Assembly: GCF_000717915.1 (NCBI RefSeq)
Contig: NZ_JOCX01000005.1
Location: 124,001 to 188,000, forward strand
Length of the DNA stretch: 64,000 bases
Direction of reading: 5' to 3'
From: Streptomyces sp. NRRL S-244
GTDB taxonomy: Bacteria > Actinomycetota > Actinomycetes > Streptomycetales > Streptomycetaceae
Positions 45,277 to 52,598 of this stretch are shown one piece after another. Position 1 is the first letter of the stretch; every line of letters begins with the position of its first letter. The notes beneath the pieces are model-generated. The model was not told the DNA's origin and ran no database searches. It saw only the letters and a program-made list of their open reading frames with translations. The translations under genes were made by a program, and so were the position numbers.

Positions 45277-46030
45277 CCGCTCCGTCGGCGCCGGCCGTGG
45301 GATCGAAGTCGGCATCCGGGTCGGAGGCCCGCTTCTTCTTCGACACCACCGTCTGCGCCATCCCCGGCAGGAAGTCCGCGAACAGCTCGTGGACCTCGCG
45401 CACCAGCGGCCGCAGCACCCGGAACCGGGCCAGGACGATGCCCCGCGTCGTCAGCTGCGCGCCGCGCTCCGCGAGCCGCCGCGTCTTCTCGCTGTTCGGG
45501 GACCGGTCGAAGACCCAGTACAGGACGAGCCCCATCTGCGAGAGCCACATCAGCTCCGGCAGCACGTCGGCCAGTTCGGCCGGGACCTTCGTCTTCGCGC
45601 CGGCCAGCACCTCGCGGTGCATGTCGATCGCCGTCTTGCGCGCGGGTTCCGATTCGGGGGAGAAGGGGCTGAGCGGACTCTCCGGGTCCGCGGCGTTCTT
45701 GAAGAACTGCGAGGCGAACTCGTGGTACGGAGCCGCGATGTCCAGCCAGCTCGTCAGCACGCCCGCGAGCCGCTTCTGCAGATCGGTCTCGCTGTCCAGG
45801 ATGGGCCGGACCGCAGCCAGGTGCGCGGCGCCGATCCGGTCGTAGAACCCCTGGACCAGGTGTTCCTTCGACTCGAAGTAGTAGTAGGCGTTGCCGACCG
45901 AGACCCCTGCCTCCTTGGCGATGGCCCGCATGGTCGTCTTGTCGAAGCCGCGCTCCTGGAAGAGACGGAGCGCGGTTTCGAGGATGAGCGTGCGGGTCTG
46001 CTCGCTCTTGGGAGCCTTCTGATCAGTCAC
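45263..46030 (-). CDS. TetR-family transcriptional regulator
   Basis: 255 residues. The N-terminal TetR helix-turn-helix is clear: RTLILETALRLFQERGFDKTTMRAIAKEAGVSVGNAYYYFESKEHLV. The C-terminal ligand domain is helical with no assignable ligand. It is last in a leftward three-gene operon (membrane protein, DCC protein, TetR) whose promoter carries two TTGAAC-N2-GTTCAA palindromes, the probable binding sites of this protein. GTG 46030 start. Confidence 0.92.
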   Translation of the reverse strand: MTDQKAPKSEQTRTLILETALRLFQERGFDKTTMRAIAKEAGVSVGNAYYYFESKEHLVQGFYDRIGAAHLAAVRPILDSETDLQKRLAGVLTSWLDIAAPYHEFASQFFKNAADPESPLSPFSPESEPARKTAIDMHREVLAGAKTKVPAELADVLPELMWLSQMGLVLYWVFDRSPNSEKTRRLAERGAQLTTRGIVLARFRVLRPLVREVHELFADFLPGMAQTVVSKKKRASDPDADFDPTAGADGAATAS

Positions 46031-46041
46031 GGTGTACGAGC

Positions 46042-46491
46042 CTAGCCGGGTACGGAGCAGTGGTCGCCACAGGCCGGGTCCTCCGGCTCCGCTTCGCCCT
46101 CTGCCCCGGGCTCGGTCCGTACGGCCTGGCGCCATGCGGAGGCCGTGTACATGGCGGCCCGGGCGAAGGGCCGGCCCGCCGGGGTGGCGAGCCAGTTCGC
46201 CTTCGGCCGGTGCTCCGCCAGCGCCCACAGACACACGATGAAGGCATCGGTCCCGGTCCACACCTGCCCCCCGTCCCCGATGACGGTGATCTCGCGGAGC
46301 GTCGACGCGTGGTCGAGCCGCGGGAACTTCTCCTGCGCCGCGAAGGACGCGGCCGGGATCAGCCGGAGCGGCACCAGCCAGCGCTGCCCGAGCAGCCAGT
46401 GCCGGATGTGCACGCAGAGCGGACAGTCGGCGTCGTACAGCACGGTCAGGTGCCGGGTCGCGTGCGCTGTCGTTGCCGTTGCCGTGGTCAT
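46042..46491 (-). CDS. DCC-family thiol-disulfide oxidoreductase-like protein (DUF393)
   Basis: 149 residues with the DCC signature LTVLYDADCPLCVHIRHWLL (DxxCxxC) and a following LIPAASFAAQEKFP segment typical of DUF393. Predicted thioredoxin-like; physiological substrate unknown. It lies 3 bp after the membrane protein gene and 11 bp before the TetR gene, all in one transcript. The C-terminal tail is acidic with two Cys (PACGDHC). Confidence 0.88.
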   Translation of the reverse strand: MTTATATTAHATRHLTVLYDADCPLCVHIRHWLLGQRWLVPLRLIPAASFAAQEKFPRLDHASTLREITVIGDGGQVWTGTDAFIVCLWALAEHRPKANWLATPAGRPFARAAMYTASAWRQAVRTEPGAEGEAEPEDPACGDHCSVPG

Positions 46492-46494
46492 CGC

Positions 46495-46899
46495 TCAGGC
46501 CCCGGCCGGAGCGGTCCACCCCTGCGGGGCGACCGGCGGGGTCTGCTGGCGCTCCATGATCCCGCGGCGGCGCATCTTGTTCAGCACCCACACGTTGCCG
46601 AGGTGCATGACGCCGAGGACCAGCAGGACGACACCGATCTTGACCGACAGGGCCTCGAAGAGCTCGCGGGCCGTTTCGATGCCGACGTCCGAGCGCAGGT
46701 AGAGCGTCACGAAGCCGATGTTGACGAGGTAGAACCCCACCACCAGGAGGTGGTTCACGGCGTCCGCGAGCTTCTCGTTCCCGTGCAGGACGTCGGCGAT
46801 GAAGATGCGGCCGTTGCGGCTGAGCGTACGGGCGACCCAGACGGTCAGCCCGATGCTGATGAGCAGGTAGATGACGTATGCGACGACGGTGAGGTCCAT
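46495..46899 (-). CDS. Small membrane protein, first gene of the TetR operon
   Basis: 134 residues with three membrane segments (VVAYVIYLLISIGLTVWVA; HLLVVGFYLVNIGFVTLYL; IGVVLLVLGVMHLGNVWVL) and a Pro/Gln-rich tail. A cytoplasmic loop reads RNGRIFIADVLHGNEKLADAVN. No family assigned. It is directly downstream of a promoter with two TetR-type operators and followed closely by the DCC and TetR genes, so it is probably the regulated membrane component. Confidence 0.85.
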   Translation of the reverse strand: MDLTVVAYVIYLLISIGLTVWVARTLSRNGRIFIADVLHGNEKLADAVNHLLVVGFYLVNIGFVTLYLRSDVGIETARELFEALSVKIGVVLLVLGVMHLGNVWVLNKMRRRGIMERQQTPPVAPQGWTAPAGA

Positions 46900-46912
46900 G
46901 CCTCAGCCCCCC

Positions 46913-46926
46913 TTGAACGTGTTCAA
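46913..46926. promoter_or_regulatory. TetR-type operator 2 (TTGAACGTGTTCAA)
   Basis: Perfect 14-bp palindrome (6-bp arms, GT centre) between the predicted transcription start and the ribosome site of the leftward operon. Binding here would block elongation or initiation. Confidence 0.8.
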
Positions 46927-46942
46927 CTCGTTGGCAGGACTG

Positions 46943-46971
46943 ACTGTAGACCTCTTTTTGAACAGGTTCAA
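46943..46971 (-). promoter_or_regulatory. Promoter of the membrane-DCC-TetR operon, embedded in operator 1
   Basis: On the minus strand: -35 TTGAAC (46971-46966), 17-nt spacer, -10 TACAGT (46948-46943). The -35 box is the left half of a second palindrome TTGAACCTGTTCAA (46958-46971). This is a consensus vegetative promoter overlapped by a repressor-type site. Confidence 0.82.
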
Positions 46972-47384
46972 GCGTTCTCGGTGCCGGTGACTTTCTCCAG
47001 CAGGTCCGGGTCCACGTACGGCGCCCCACGCGTCGGCACCGACCGCCAGGCGAGGGGCCAGGTCGTCCCGGAGAGGGCGGGCACGCCGACGTACGCGGAG
47101 GCGTTCCGGGTGCGGGAGGTGTACCGCTGCGTGTACGTCGGCCAAGTCCGGACGCGGGCGGTGTGCGGCGGGAGCAGGAAGTACATCCACCGGTACCCGG
47201 TGAGCTCGTACACGATGGGCCCGGGTTCGTGGTCGGTGAGCCGGCAGAGGCTCTTGGCCACGTCCTCACCGAGCTGCCCCTGGATCCGGACGGCATCGAA
47301 GTGCACGCCGGCGAGCCGCAACTGGAATCCGGAATCGGGCACCCAGTCGGGGGCCCAGGGGGGTGGCGGGATTTCCTCGTTCAT
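46968..47384 (-). CDS. Conserved hypothetical protein beside an XRE regulator
   Basis: 138 residues, no signal peptide or membrane segment. It starts MNEEIPPPPWAPDWVPDSGFQLRL and has an Arg/Tyr-rich middle (VYELTGYRWMYFLLPPH, then TYTQRYTSRTRNASAYVGVP). I do not recognise a family with certainty. It is divergent from the XRE gene at 47469 (84-bp gap), and its stop codon lies inside operator 1 of the TetR operon. Confidence 0.75.
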   Translation of the reverse strand: MNEEIPPPPWAPDWVPDSGFQLRLAGVHFDAVRIQGQLGEDVAKSLCRLTDHEPGPIVYELTGYRWMYFLLPPHTARVRTWPTYTQRYTSRTRNASAYVGVPALSGTTWPLAWRSVPTRGAPYVDPDLLEKVTGTENA

Positions 47385-47468
47385 ACGGCAAGCGTTGTGG
47401 GCCCGGGCCTACGCTGAACAGTAGTCGCGCCGTTACGGACGGCGAGGTGAGAGAGGCTGTGAGAGCCG

Positions 47469-48302
47469 ATGACCGACCCTGTGAACCCGAGTGAACCGAT
47501 GTCATCCGCGTTGCGGCGGGGACTGGGCGCGCAGATCCGTACCCTGCGCGAGAAACACGGGGTGTCACGCAACGAACTGGGCGGCCAGACCAACTTCTCG
47601 GGTTCGGCGATCGGGGCGTTCGAACGGGGCGACCGGACGATCGACCCGGGGATGGTGGTACGGCTCGACGAACTCCTCTCCGCCGACGGGCTGCTGAAGG
47701 CGGTCGTTCCGTACCTGGAGGAAGAGGAAGGGTTCGCTCCGCAGTTCCGTGACTTCGCCCGCATCGAAGCCAAGGCGGTGAGCCTGTGGGCGTACTCCGC
47801 ATCCGTGCTGCACGGGCTGCTCCAGACCGAGGCGTACGCCCGAATGAGCCTGGAGAGCCACCTGCCCGCGATCGGCGAAGCGGAGATCGAACACCTTCTC
47901 GCCGGGCGCATGGCCCGTCAGGTGCTCTTGCGCAGGGACCCGCTTCCGACCCTGTGCTTCGTGGTGGATGCGCCCCTTCTCCTTCGACGCTACGGCGGGG
48001 AGAAGCTCTGGCGCGAGCAGCTCAGGCACCTGCTGGTGCTGGCCAAGCTGCCCAACGTGCGCGTCCAGGTCGTACCAATGGAATGCGAGGAGCTCGTGGG
48101 CGGTAAGGGGGCCATGACCGTCGCGGAGACCCCGGATCGCCGGACATTCGGCTACATCGAGAGCCAGGGGTGCAGCTCGGTGATCTCCGACAAGCTGGCG
48201 GTCAGTGAGATGGTCCAACGGCATGCGAATATTCGAGGAGTTGCGCTGAGCCCCGCGGATTCGGCGCGGTGGATCAAACGGCTGCTAGGAGACCCAGAGT
48301 GA
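47469..48302 (+). CDS. XRE-family regulator with DUF5753 (Scr1-like)
   Basis: 277 residues. N-terminal helix-turn-helix: GLGAQIRTLREKHGVSRNELGGQTNFSGSAIGAFERGDRTID. The remaining ~190 residues are the DUF5753-type domain (SVLHGLLQTEAYARM, FVVDAPLLLRRYGG, KLPNVRVQVVPMECEE). These regulators are abundant in Streptomyces and pair with DUF397 proteins; characterised pairs regulate development or secondary metabolism. The stop overlaps the DUF397 start by 4 bp. Confidence 0.93.
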   Translation: MTDPVNPSEPMSSALRRGLGAQIRTLREKHGVSRNELGGQTNFSGSAIGAFERGDRTIDPGMVVRLDELLSADGLLKAVVPYLEEEEGFAPQFRDFARIEAKAVSLWAYSASVLHGLLQTEAYARMSLESHLPAIGEAEIEHLLAGRMARQVLLRRDPLPTLCFVVDAPLLLRRYGGEKLWREQLRHLLVLAKLPNVRVQVVPMECEELVGGKGAMTVAETPDRRTFGYIESQGCSSVISDKLAVSEMVQRHANIRGVALSPADSARWIKRLLGDPE

Positions 48303-48592
48303 ACACCGAACTGGCGTGGTTCAAAAGCAGCTACAGCGCGGGCGCCGGCGACGAGTGCGTCGAGATAGCCCTCGACTGGAGCAAGAGCAGCTACAGCGGC
48401 GGGGACGGCGGCGAATGCGTCGAGGTGGCGCTGCCCTGGGGCAAGAGCAGCTACAGCGGCGGGGACGGCGGCCAGTGCGTCGAAGTGGCGGGCTGCGCCT
48501 CCGCCGTCCACGTTCGGGACTCCAAGGACGTCACCCGCCCCGCCTTCACCGTCGCCACAGCCGCCTGGGCCGCCTTCACGTCCTCTCTGTAG
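48299..48592 (+). CDS. DUF397 protein with triplicated KSSYS motif
   Basis: 97 residues starting at GTG 48299. DUF397 proteins are usually 60-70 residues with a single W.KSSYS...CVEVA unit. Here the unit occurs three times in tandem: WFKSSYSAGAGDECVEIALD, WSKSSYSGGDGGECVEVALP, WGKSSYSGGDGGQCVEVAGC, each 20 residues. The standard C-terminal half VHVRDSKDVTRPAFTVATAAWAAF follows. It is coupled to the XRE gene (GTGA overlap), its expected partner. Confidence 0.9.
   Translation: MNTELAWFKSSYSAGAGDECVEIALDWSKSSYSGGDGGECVEVALPWGKSSYSGGDGGQCVEVAGCASAVHVRDSKDVTRPAFTVATAAWAAFTSSL
48317..48496. repeat. Three 60-bp tandem repeats in the DUF397 gene
   Basis: Units at 48317-48376, 48377-48436 and 48437-48496. 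Units 2 and 3 are nearly identical over most of their length, with AGCAAGAGC/GGCAAGAGC then CAGCTACAGCGGCGGGGACG; unit 1 is more diverged. This points to an older and a more recent duplication. Confidence 0.9.
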
Positions 48593-48596
48593 CCGT

Positions 48597-50603
48597 TCAG
48601 CAGGGCGGGACCGGCTCCTCCTTCCTCGTGTGGGGGCGGTCGGCCGAGAGGATCGCGGATTCGGGGCGGGGCAGCGGCGTGCCGTCGGGGTACAGGAGGG
48701 GGCCTCGGTCCAGGACGAGGCCCGTGTCGGCCCCGCGGCGGGTGGTGTTGGCGGCGGTGACGCGGTTCAGCGGAGCCGGGGTGAGGGTCTGGGTCTCGCG
48801 GATGTACGCGACGAAGCTCTCGAAGTCGCGCTGGTGGCGGTACGGGGCCTCGAAGCCGGTCAGCGCGCCGTAGCCGTCGTTCGCCAGGAAGGTGTACGAG
48901 GGGGCCGCGAGGCGGTAGGTGCCGGTGAGGTTGAGCGCGACGCCGTCGATGAACACGTCGGCCGGGTTCACGCGGTCCCCGACCCTCCCCAGGGTGTTGA
49001 AGGTGTAGCGGACGTTCTTGGAGACGGCGAGCGGCGCGAAGAGCAGCTCCCCGCTGGCCGCCGTCACCCACTGCTGCTCCAGCGCGTCGTGGATCTGCTG
49101 CCCGGTCACCGTCGCGCTGACGATCGGGTCGCCGAAGCCGACCGCCCTCCAGGCGCGGCCGAAGGTCACGGCGCCGCCCGAGACGGCGTCCCGTACGAGA
49201 TCGCCCGCGATCACGGCCTGGCCGACCCGCGGGGCGGCGGCCACCAGTGCCAGCTGGGCCGGGACGTTGGGGTGGACGTTGGCGTCGTTCTCGGGGTCGG
49301 TCGGGCGGCGGCCCGCCCACAGGGCCCAGTCGGCGACGAGGTCGCCCATCGTGCTCTCGCCGGCGGTGTTGCGCGTACGGACGAATGATCCGCTCTGCGT
49401 GCCGATCTTGGAGCCGTCGCGGGCGGTGGCCTGGCCGGCCCAGTAGTCGACGACCTTCTTGAGGGCGGGGTCGGGGGTGACGTCCCTCGTATTGGGGTGG
49501 TTCGTCGACACCGTCAGCTCGCGGACGACCTTGCCGGTGGCGGGGTCGAGGCGGAGGTTGATCTCGTTGATGAGCTGGCCGTAGCAGCCGGCTTCGACGA
49601 AGGGGCGGGGGACGCCGTTCGGGTCCGGGAGCATCATGTTGAAGCGGGTGTGCCAGTGGCCGGTGACGATGGCGTCGATGTCGGGGGAGACGCGCAGGGC
49701 CAGGTCGAGGGCGGGTCCGGAGGGGTCGGTGCCGCTGTTGAAGTCGGCTCCGGCGACGGCTCCGTCGTGCATGCTCAGGACGATCGCGTTGACCCCCTGG
49801 GCCTTGAGCTGGGCCGCGCACCGGTCGGCGGTGGCGACCTCGTCGAGGGTGGCCAGGCCGGGCTGGTAGGAGCCGGGGAAGAGCTCGGCGCCGAGGGCGG
49901 TGAGGTGGATGAACCCGATCCGCAGCTCCTGCCCCGCCGCCGTCCGTACCGTCTCGATGTTGTAGGCGGGCAGGACGGGGCTGCTCCGGTCGGCGGTCCG
50001 GACGACGTTGGCGCTGAAGAAACGGAAGTCGGCGCCGTGGAATCGGGCGCCGGAGGAGTCGGTGAAGGTGGCGTCGCGGCCCTCGACGGGGAAGGGGACG
50101 CCCTGCTCCATGTGCCGTTGGAGGAAGGCCGGGGACTTGTCGAACTCGTGGTTCCCGGCGGTCGCGAAGTCGAGGCCCATGCGGTTCAGGGCCTCGATGG
50201 TGGGTTCGTCGGCGAAGGCGGCGGCGTCGAACTCCCAGCCGGAGAAGGCGTCTCCGGGGGTGAAGAAGAACGAGTTGGCGCGGCCGGCGCGCAGCCGGGC
50301 GAGGTGGGCGCCCATGTAGGCGACGCCGCCGACGGTGTAGGTGCCTCCCCCGTTCCCGGTGATGGTGGCGTTGGTGCCGGGGGCGGCCTGGAGGTATCCG
50401 TGCAGGTCGGTGATGTTGAGGAGCTGGACGTCGACGTACTCGACGGCGGAGGCGGCGTCGCGCGCGTGCTCGGTGGCGTGGGCGGGGACCCCGGTGGCGA
50501 AGGTGGCTGCGGCGGTCCCCAGGGCGGTGAGGAAACCCCGCCGCCCGAGGTGGTGTGAACTCCGGTCAGGACAGGTGGTCGTGGAGTACGAGTACCTCGT
50601 CAC
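48597..50603 (-). CDS. Secreted bifunctional metallophosphatase / 5'-nucleotidase
   Basis: 668 residues. Tat signal: LGRRGFLTALGTAAATFATGVPAHA. An N-terminal calcineurin-like domain (LLNITDLHGYLQ, GDAFSGWEFDAA, AGNHEFDKSP, VTGHWHTRFN) and a C-terminal 5'-nucleotidase domain (AESTMGDLVADWALWAG, AVTFGRAWRAVGFGD, FIDGVALNLTGTYRLAAPSYTFLANDGYGAL). It would hydrolyse nucleotides outside the cell to recover phosphate and nucleosides. The N-terminal lead before the twin arginine is ~20 residues, acceptable for Tat. Confidence 0.92.
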   Translation of the reverse strand: MTRYSYSTTTCPDRSSHHLGRRGFLTALGTAAATFATGVPAHATEHARDAASAVEYVDVQLLNITDLHGYLQAAPGTNATITGNGGGTYTVGGVAYMGAHLARLRAGRANSFFFTPGDAFSGWEFDAAAFADEPTIEALNRMGLDFATAGNHEFDKSPAFLQRHMEQGVPFPVEGRDATFTDSSGARFHGADFRFFSANVVRTADRSSPVLPAYNIETVRTAAGQELRIGFIHLTALGAELFPGSYQPGLATLDEVATADRCAAQLKAQGVNAIVLSMHDGAVAGADFNSGTDPSGPALDLALRVSPDIDAIVTGHWHTRFNMMLPDPNGVPRPFVEAGCYGQLINEINLRLDPATGKVVRELTVSTNHPNTRDVTPDPALKKVVDYWAGQATARDGSKIGTQSGSFVRTRNTAGESTMGDLVADWALWAGRRPTDPENDANVHPNVPAQLALVAAAPRVGQAVIAGDLVRDAVSGGAVTFGRAWRAVGFGDPIVSATVTGQQIHDALEQQWVTAASGELLFAPLAVSKNVRYTFNTLGRVGDRVNPADVFIDGVALNLTGTYRLAAPSYTFLANDGYGALTGFEAPYRHQRDFESFVAYIRETQTLTPAPLNRVTAANTTRRGADTGLVLDRGPLLYPDGTPLPRPESAILSADRPHTRKEEPVPPC

Positions 50604-50654
50604 GGGGGCATGTTCCCGCGCCCCGACCCCTCTGTCGACACACCCCGCCGCTCC

Positions 50655-51302
50655 TTACCCGCGCCCGCTCCCTTGCGGCGGAGCGGGCTTCCTCGGCTGC
50701 GGCCGGCCGGCGGCCAGCAGTTCCTCGACATCGAGCGTGACCTTGGCGCCGAGACTGTCGGGCAGGGTGGCCAGCTCGCCGGCCGCGTACACGCGGTGGC
50801 TCCCGTACTCGGCCCCACCGGGCTCGGTGAGTACGTGCACCCGCTGGTGCTTCCGGTTGACGATCACGTAGATCGGGATCATGGCCTGCGCGTACGCGCC
50901 GACCTTGTGGCGGAGGTCGGTGCTGAAGTTGCTGGACGTCACTTCGAGGACGAGGCGGAACACGACCGGGTCGTAGCAGTTGTTCTTGACGAGGTGCTCA
51001 TCGCTGTCGGCATCGACGACGACGAGGTCGGGGATGGCGTAGTCCTCCGGTCCCTCCGGCAGCCACAGCCCGATCCCCTGATGCACCTCTGTCTCTCCGT
51101 CGTCCAGGCCCGCCGCGACGAATGGTCGGGTGATCTTGTTCAGCACCCTGGAGTGCGGGATGTCCGCAGGCGGCGTCACAGTGAGCTGGCCTCCGATGAT
51201 CTCGACGCGGTAGCCAGGGTTCTGCTCCATGAGCCTGTTGGCCTCTTCGAGCAAGGTCAGCGGCCGGTCCTCGTCTGCGTACTCGACGGGTGCTGCGGAC
51301 AT
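50655..51302 (-). CDS. Uma2-family putative endonuclease (paralogue 1)
   Basis: 215 residues with a PD-(D/E)XK-type restriction-nuclease-like fold: YRVEIIGGQLTVTPPAD, EDYAIPDLVVVDAD (Asp), FRLVLEVTSSN (Glu) and TDLRHKVGAYAQAMIPIYVIVN (Lys). Uma2 proteins are highly expanded in Streptomyces; no natural role is established. A second copy at 55673-56314 is closely similar in protein and in its 5' leader (see 51309-51346). Confidence 0.9.
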   Translation of the reverse strand: MSAAPVEYADEDRPLTLLEEANRLMEQNPGYRVEIIGGQLTVTPPADIPHSRVLNKITRPFVAAGLDDGETEVHQGIGLWLPEGPEDYAIPDLVVVDADSDEHLVKNNCYDPVVFRLVLEVTSSNFSTDLRHKVGAYAQAMIPIYVIVNRKHQRVHVLTEPGGAEYGSHRVYAAGELATLPDSLGAKVTLDVEELLAAGRPQPRKPAPPQGSGRG

Positions 51303-51308
51303 CTCGGG

Positions 51309-51346
51309 CCTCCCGTGGGCTGGGTCGAGAGCATCATCGTAGGACG
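51309..51346 (-). promoter_or_regulatory. Conserved leader/promoter block of Uma2 paralogue 1
   Basis: On the minus strand: CGTCCTACGATGATGCTCTC, then GGGCCCAC-like bases and GGGAGG. It includes a TACGAT -10-like box and the ribosome site. The same block occurs upstream of paralogue 2 with 3-4 differences. Confidence 0.65.
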
Positions 51347-51397
51347 ACGCACCCGCCTCGTGCGGTATCCGGACGGTTCACCGGATCGGGGTCGTCC

Positions 51398-52183
51398 TCA
51401 CCGCAGGAAGTCCAGGAGGAGGGCCAAGGTCTCCTCGGGGCGTTCCAGGGAGGGGAGGTGGCCGGCCCAGGGGAGTTCGATGTGGCGGGCGCCCGGGATG
51501 TGGTGGGGGAGGGTGGCGGCGATGGTGCGGAAGTCCTCCACGTCGTGGGCTCCGCCCATCACGAGGGTCGGGGCCGTGATGGCTCCGAGGTCGGCCTCGT
51601 GCTCCGGGAGTTCGTGGTGGGATTCCACGGCCTGCGCCACCTCGAAGATGTGGCGCTGCATGGTGCGGACCAGCGCGCGGGCCTCCTCGGTCGCCGAGGG
51701 GCCGAGCCAGGTGTCCACCATCAGCTCCACGGCCCCCGCGAGGTCCCCCGCTTCGAGCAGCGCGTCCTCCGCGTCGGAGACCTTCTGCAGGGCCGGGCCG
51801 CGCTGCTGGGCCGGGACGGCCGGGCAGAGCAGGGCCAGTGCGGCCACCCGCTCCGGATGCCGGGACGCGATCCCCAGCGCGACGCGGCCGCCGTACGAGG
51901 ACCCGGCGAAGGCGGCCCGTTCGATGCCCAGGGAGTCCAGCAGGTCCAGTACGTCGTCCCCGTCGCGGTAGGGCGCGATCGCCGCCGGCGAATCCCCGCA
52001 GGTACGGAAGTCGGCCCGGACGACGCGGAATCCGGCCTCGGCCAGCGGCCGCCACTGCGGCTCCCACATGCGGCGGTCGCAGACCGAGGAGTGGAGCAGG
52101 ACCAGGGCCGGGCCGTCCGCCGGACCGGCCACGTCGTGGGCGAGGAGGGGGTTCACGGGGTTCATGGTGGTCATGGAGTTCAT
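51398..52183 (-). CDS. Alpha/beta hydrolase
   Basis: 261 residues. Motifs: ALVLLHSSVCDRRMW (oxyanion region), nucleophile elbow FAGSSYGGRVAL, acid in VMGGAHDVEDF, and the catalytic His in LPWAGHLPSLERPEE. It is cytoplasmic: no signal peptide. The class (BphD/esterase-like) is clear but the substrate is not. The start region MNSMTTMNP comes from a short ATG-rich repeat, so ATG 52183 or 52171/52165 may be used. It is divergent from the DUF4132 operon. Confidence 0.85.
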   Translation of the reverse strand: MNSMTTMNPVNPLLAHDVAGPADGPALVLLHSSVCDRRMWEPQWRPLAEAGFRVVRADFRTCGDSPAAIAPYRDGDDVLDLLDSLGIERAAFAGSSYGGRVALGIASRHPERVAALALLCPAVPAQQRGPALQKVSDAEDALLEAGDLAGAVELMVDTWLGPSATEEARALVRTMQRHIFEVAQAVESHHELPEHEADLGAITAPTLVMGGAHDVEDFRTIAATLPHHIPGARHIELPWAGHLPSLERPEETLALLLDFLR

Positions 52184-52234
52184 GGGGAGAGCCTGTACGA
52201 CGTGCGCGGCAACCGCCTCTGGTTATCGGGGGCG

Positions 52235-52257
52235 TTGTCAGAGGGGGGTCCTAGGCT
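52235..52257 (+). promoter_or_regulatory. RecA-NDp-like promoter of the DUF4132 operon
   Basis: TTGTCAGAG, 8 nt, TAGGCT. One position (A for T) deviates from TTGTCRGTG-N8-TANNNT. The ATG at 52265 is 7 nt after the -10 box, the same geometry as the SWIM gene. The flank GGGGGCGTTGTCAG is shared with the MoxR promoter. Confidence 0.7.
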
Positions 52258-52264
52258 TTCGGGC

Positions 52265-52597
52265 ATGGGAATGGTGACGTTCGTCGACGAGACGACCTCC
52301 GGCGGTCGCGCCGACGGCTGGGAGTTCGAGGTGGCCGAGGAGCGGCTCGCGCTGCGCGAGCTGATCCGGCGCAGGGTCTTCCAGGAAGTGGCCGAGCGGC
52401 GCGCAGCCGGTCTGGTGAAACTGCCCGAGCAGCCTGATGCCGAGCGGCAGGCCGAGATCGCGCTCACCGCCTTCGGGCGCAACGGGTTCCTCGTGCTCGT
52501 CGGGGACCGCCAGGTCACGGATCTCGACGAGGTCGTCGACCTGCCGCTCGGTACCGAGGTCACCTTCCTGAAGCTCGTCGCCCTGGTGGGTGGCTGA
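52265..52597 (+). CDS. Conserved hypothetical protein paired with DUF4132
   Basis: 110 residues, soluble, with a helix-rich middle (ERLALRELIRRRVFQEVAERRAAGL) and an end reading GRNGFLVLVGDRQVTDLDEVVDLPLGTEVTFLKLVALVGG. No family recognised. ATG 52265 fits a leaderless message from the promoter just upstream; ATG 52271 is an alternative. The DUF4132 gene begins directly after its stop, so they are probably one operon and functional partners. Confidence 0.8.
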   Translation: MGMVTFVDETTSGGRADGWEFEVAEERLALRELIRRRVFQEVAERRAAGLVKLPEQPDAERQAEIALTAFGRNGFLVLVGDRQVTDLDEVVDLPLGTEVTFLKLVALVGG

Positions 52598-52598
52598 C

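Noticed and set aside
46913..46971. LexA (SOS) boxes
   Set aside because: Actinobacterial SOS boxes need GAAC-N4-GTTC; here the spacer between GAAC and GTTC is 2 nt, which fits a TetR-type site.
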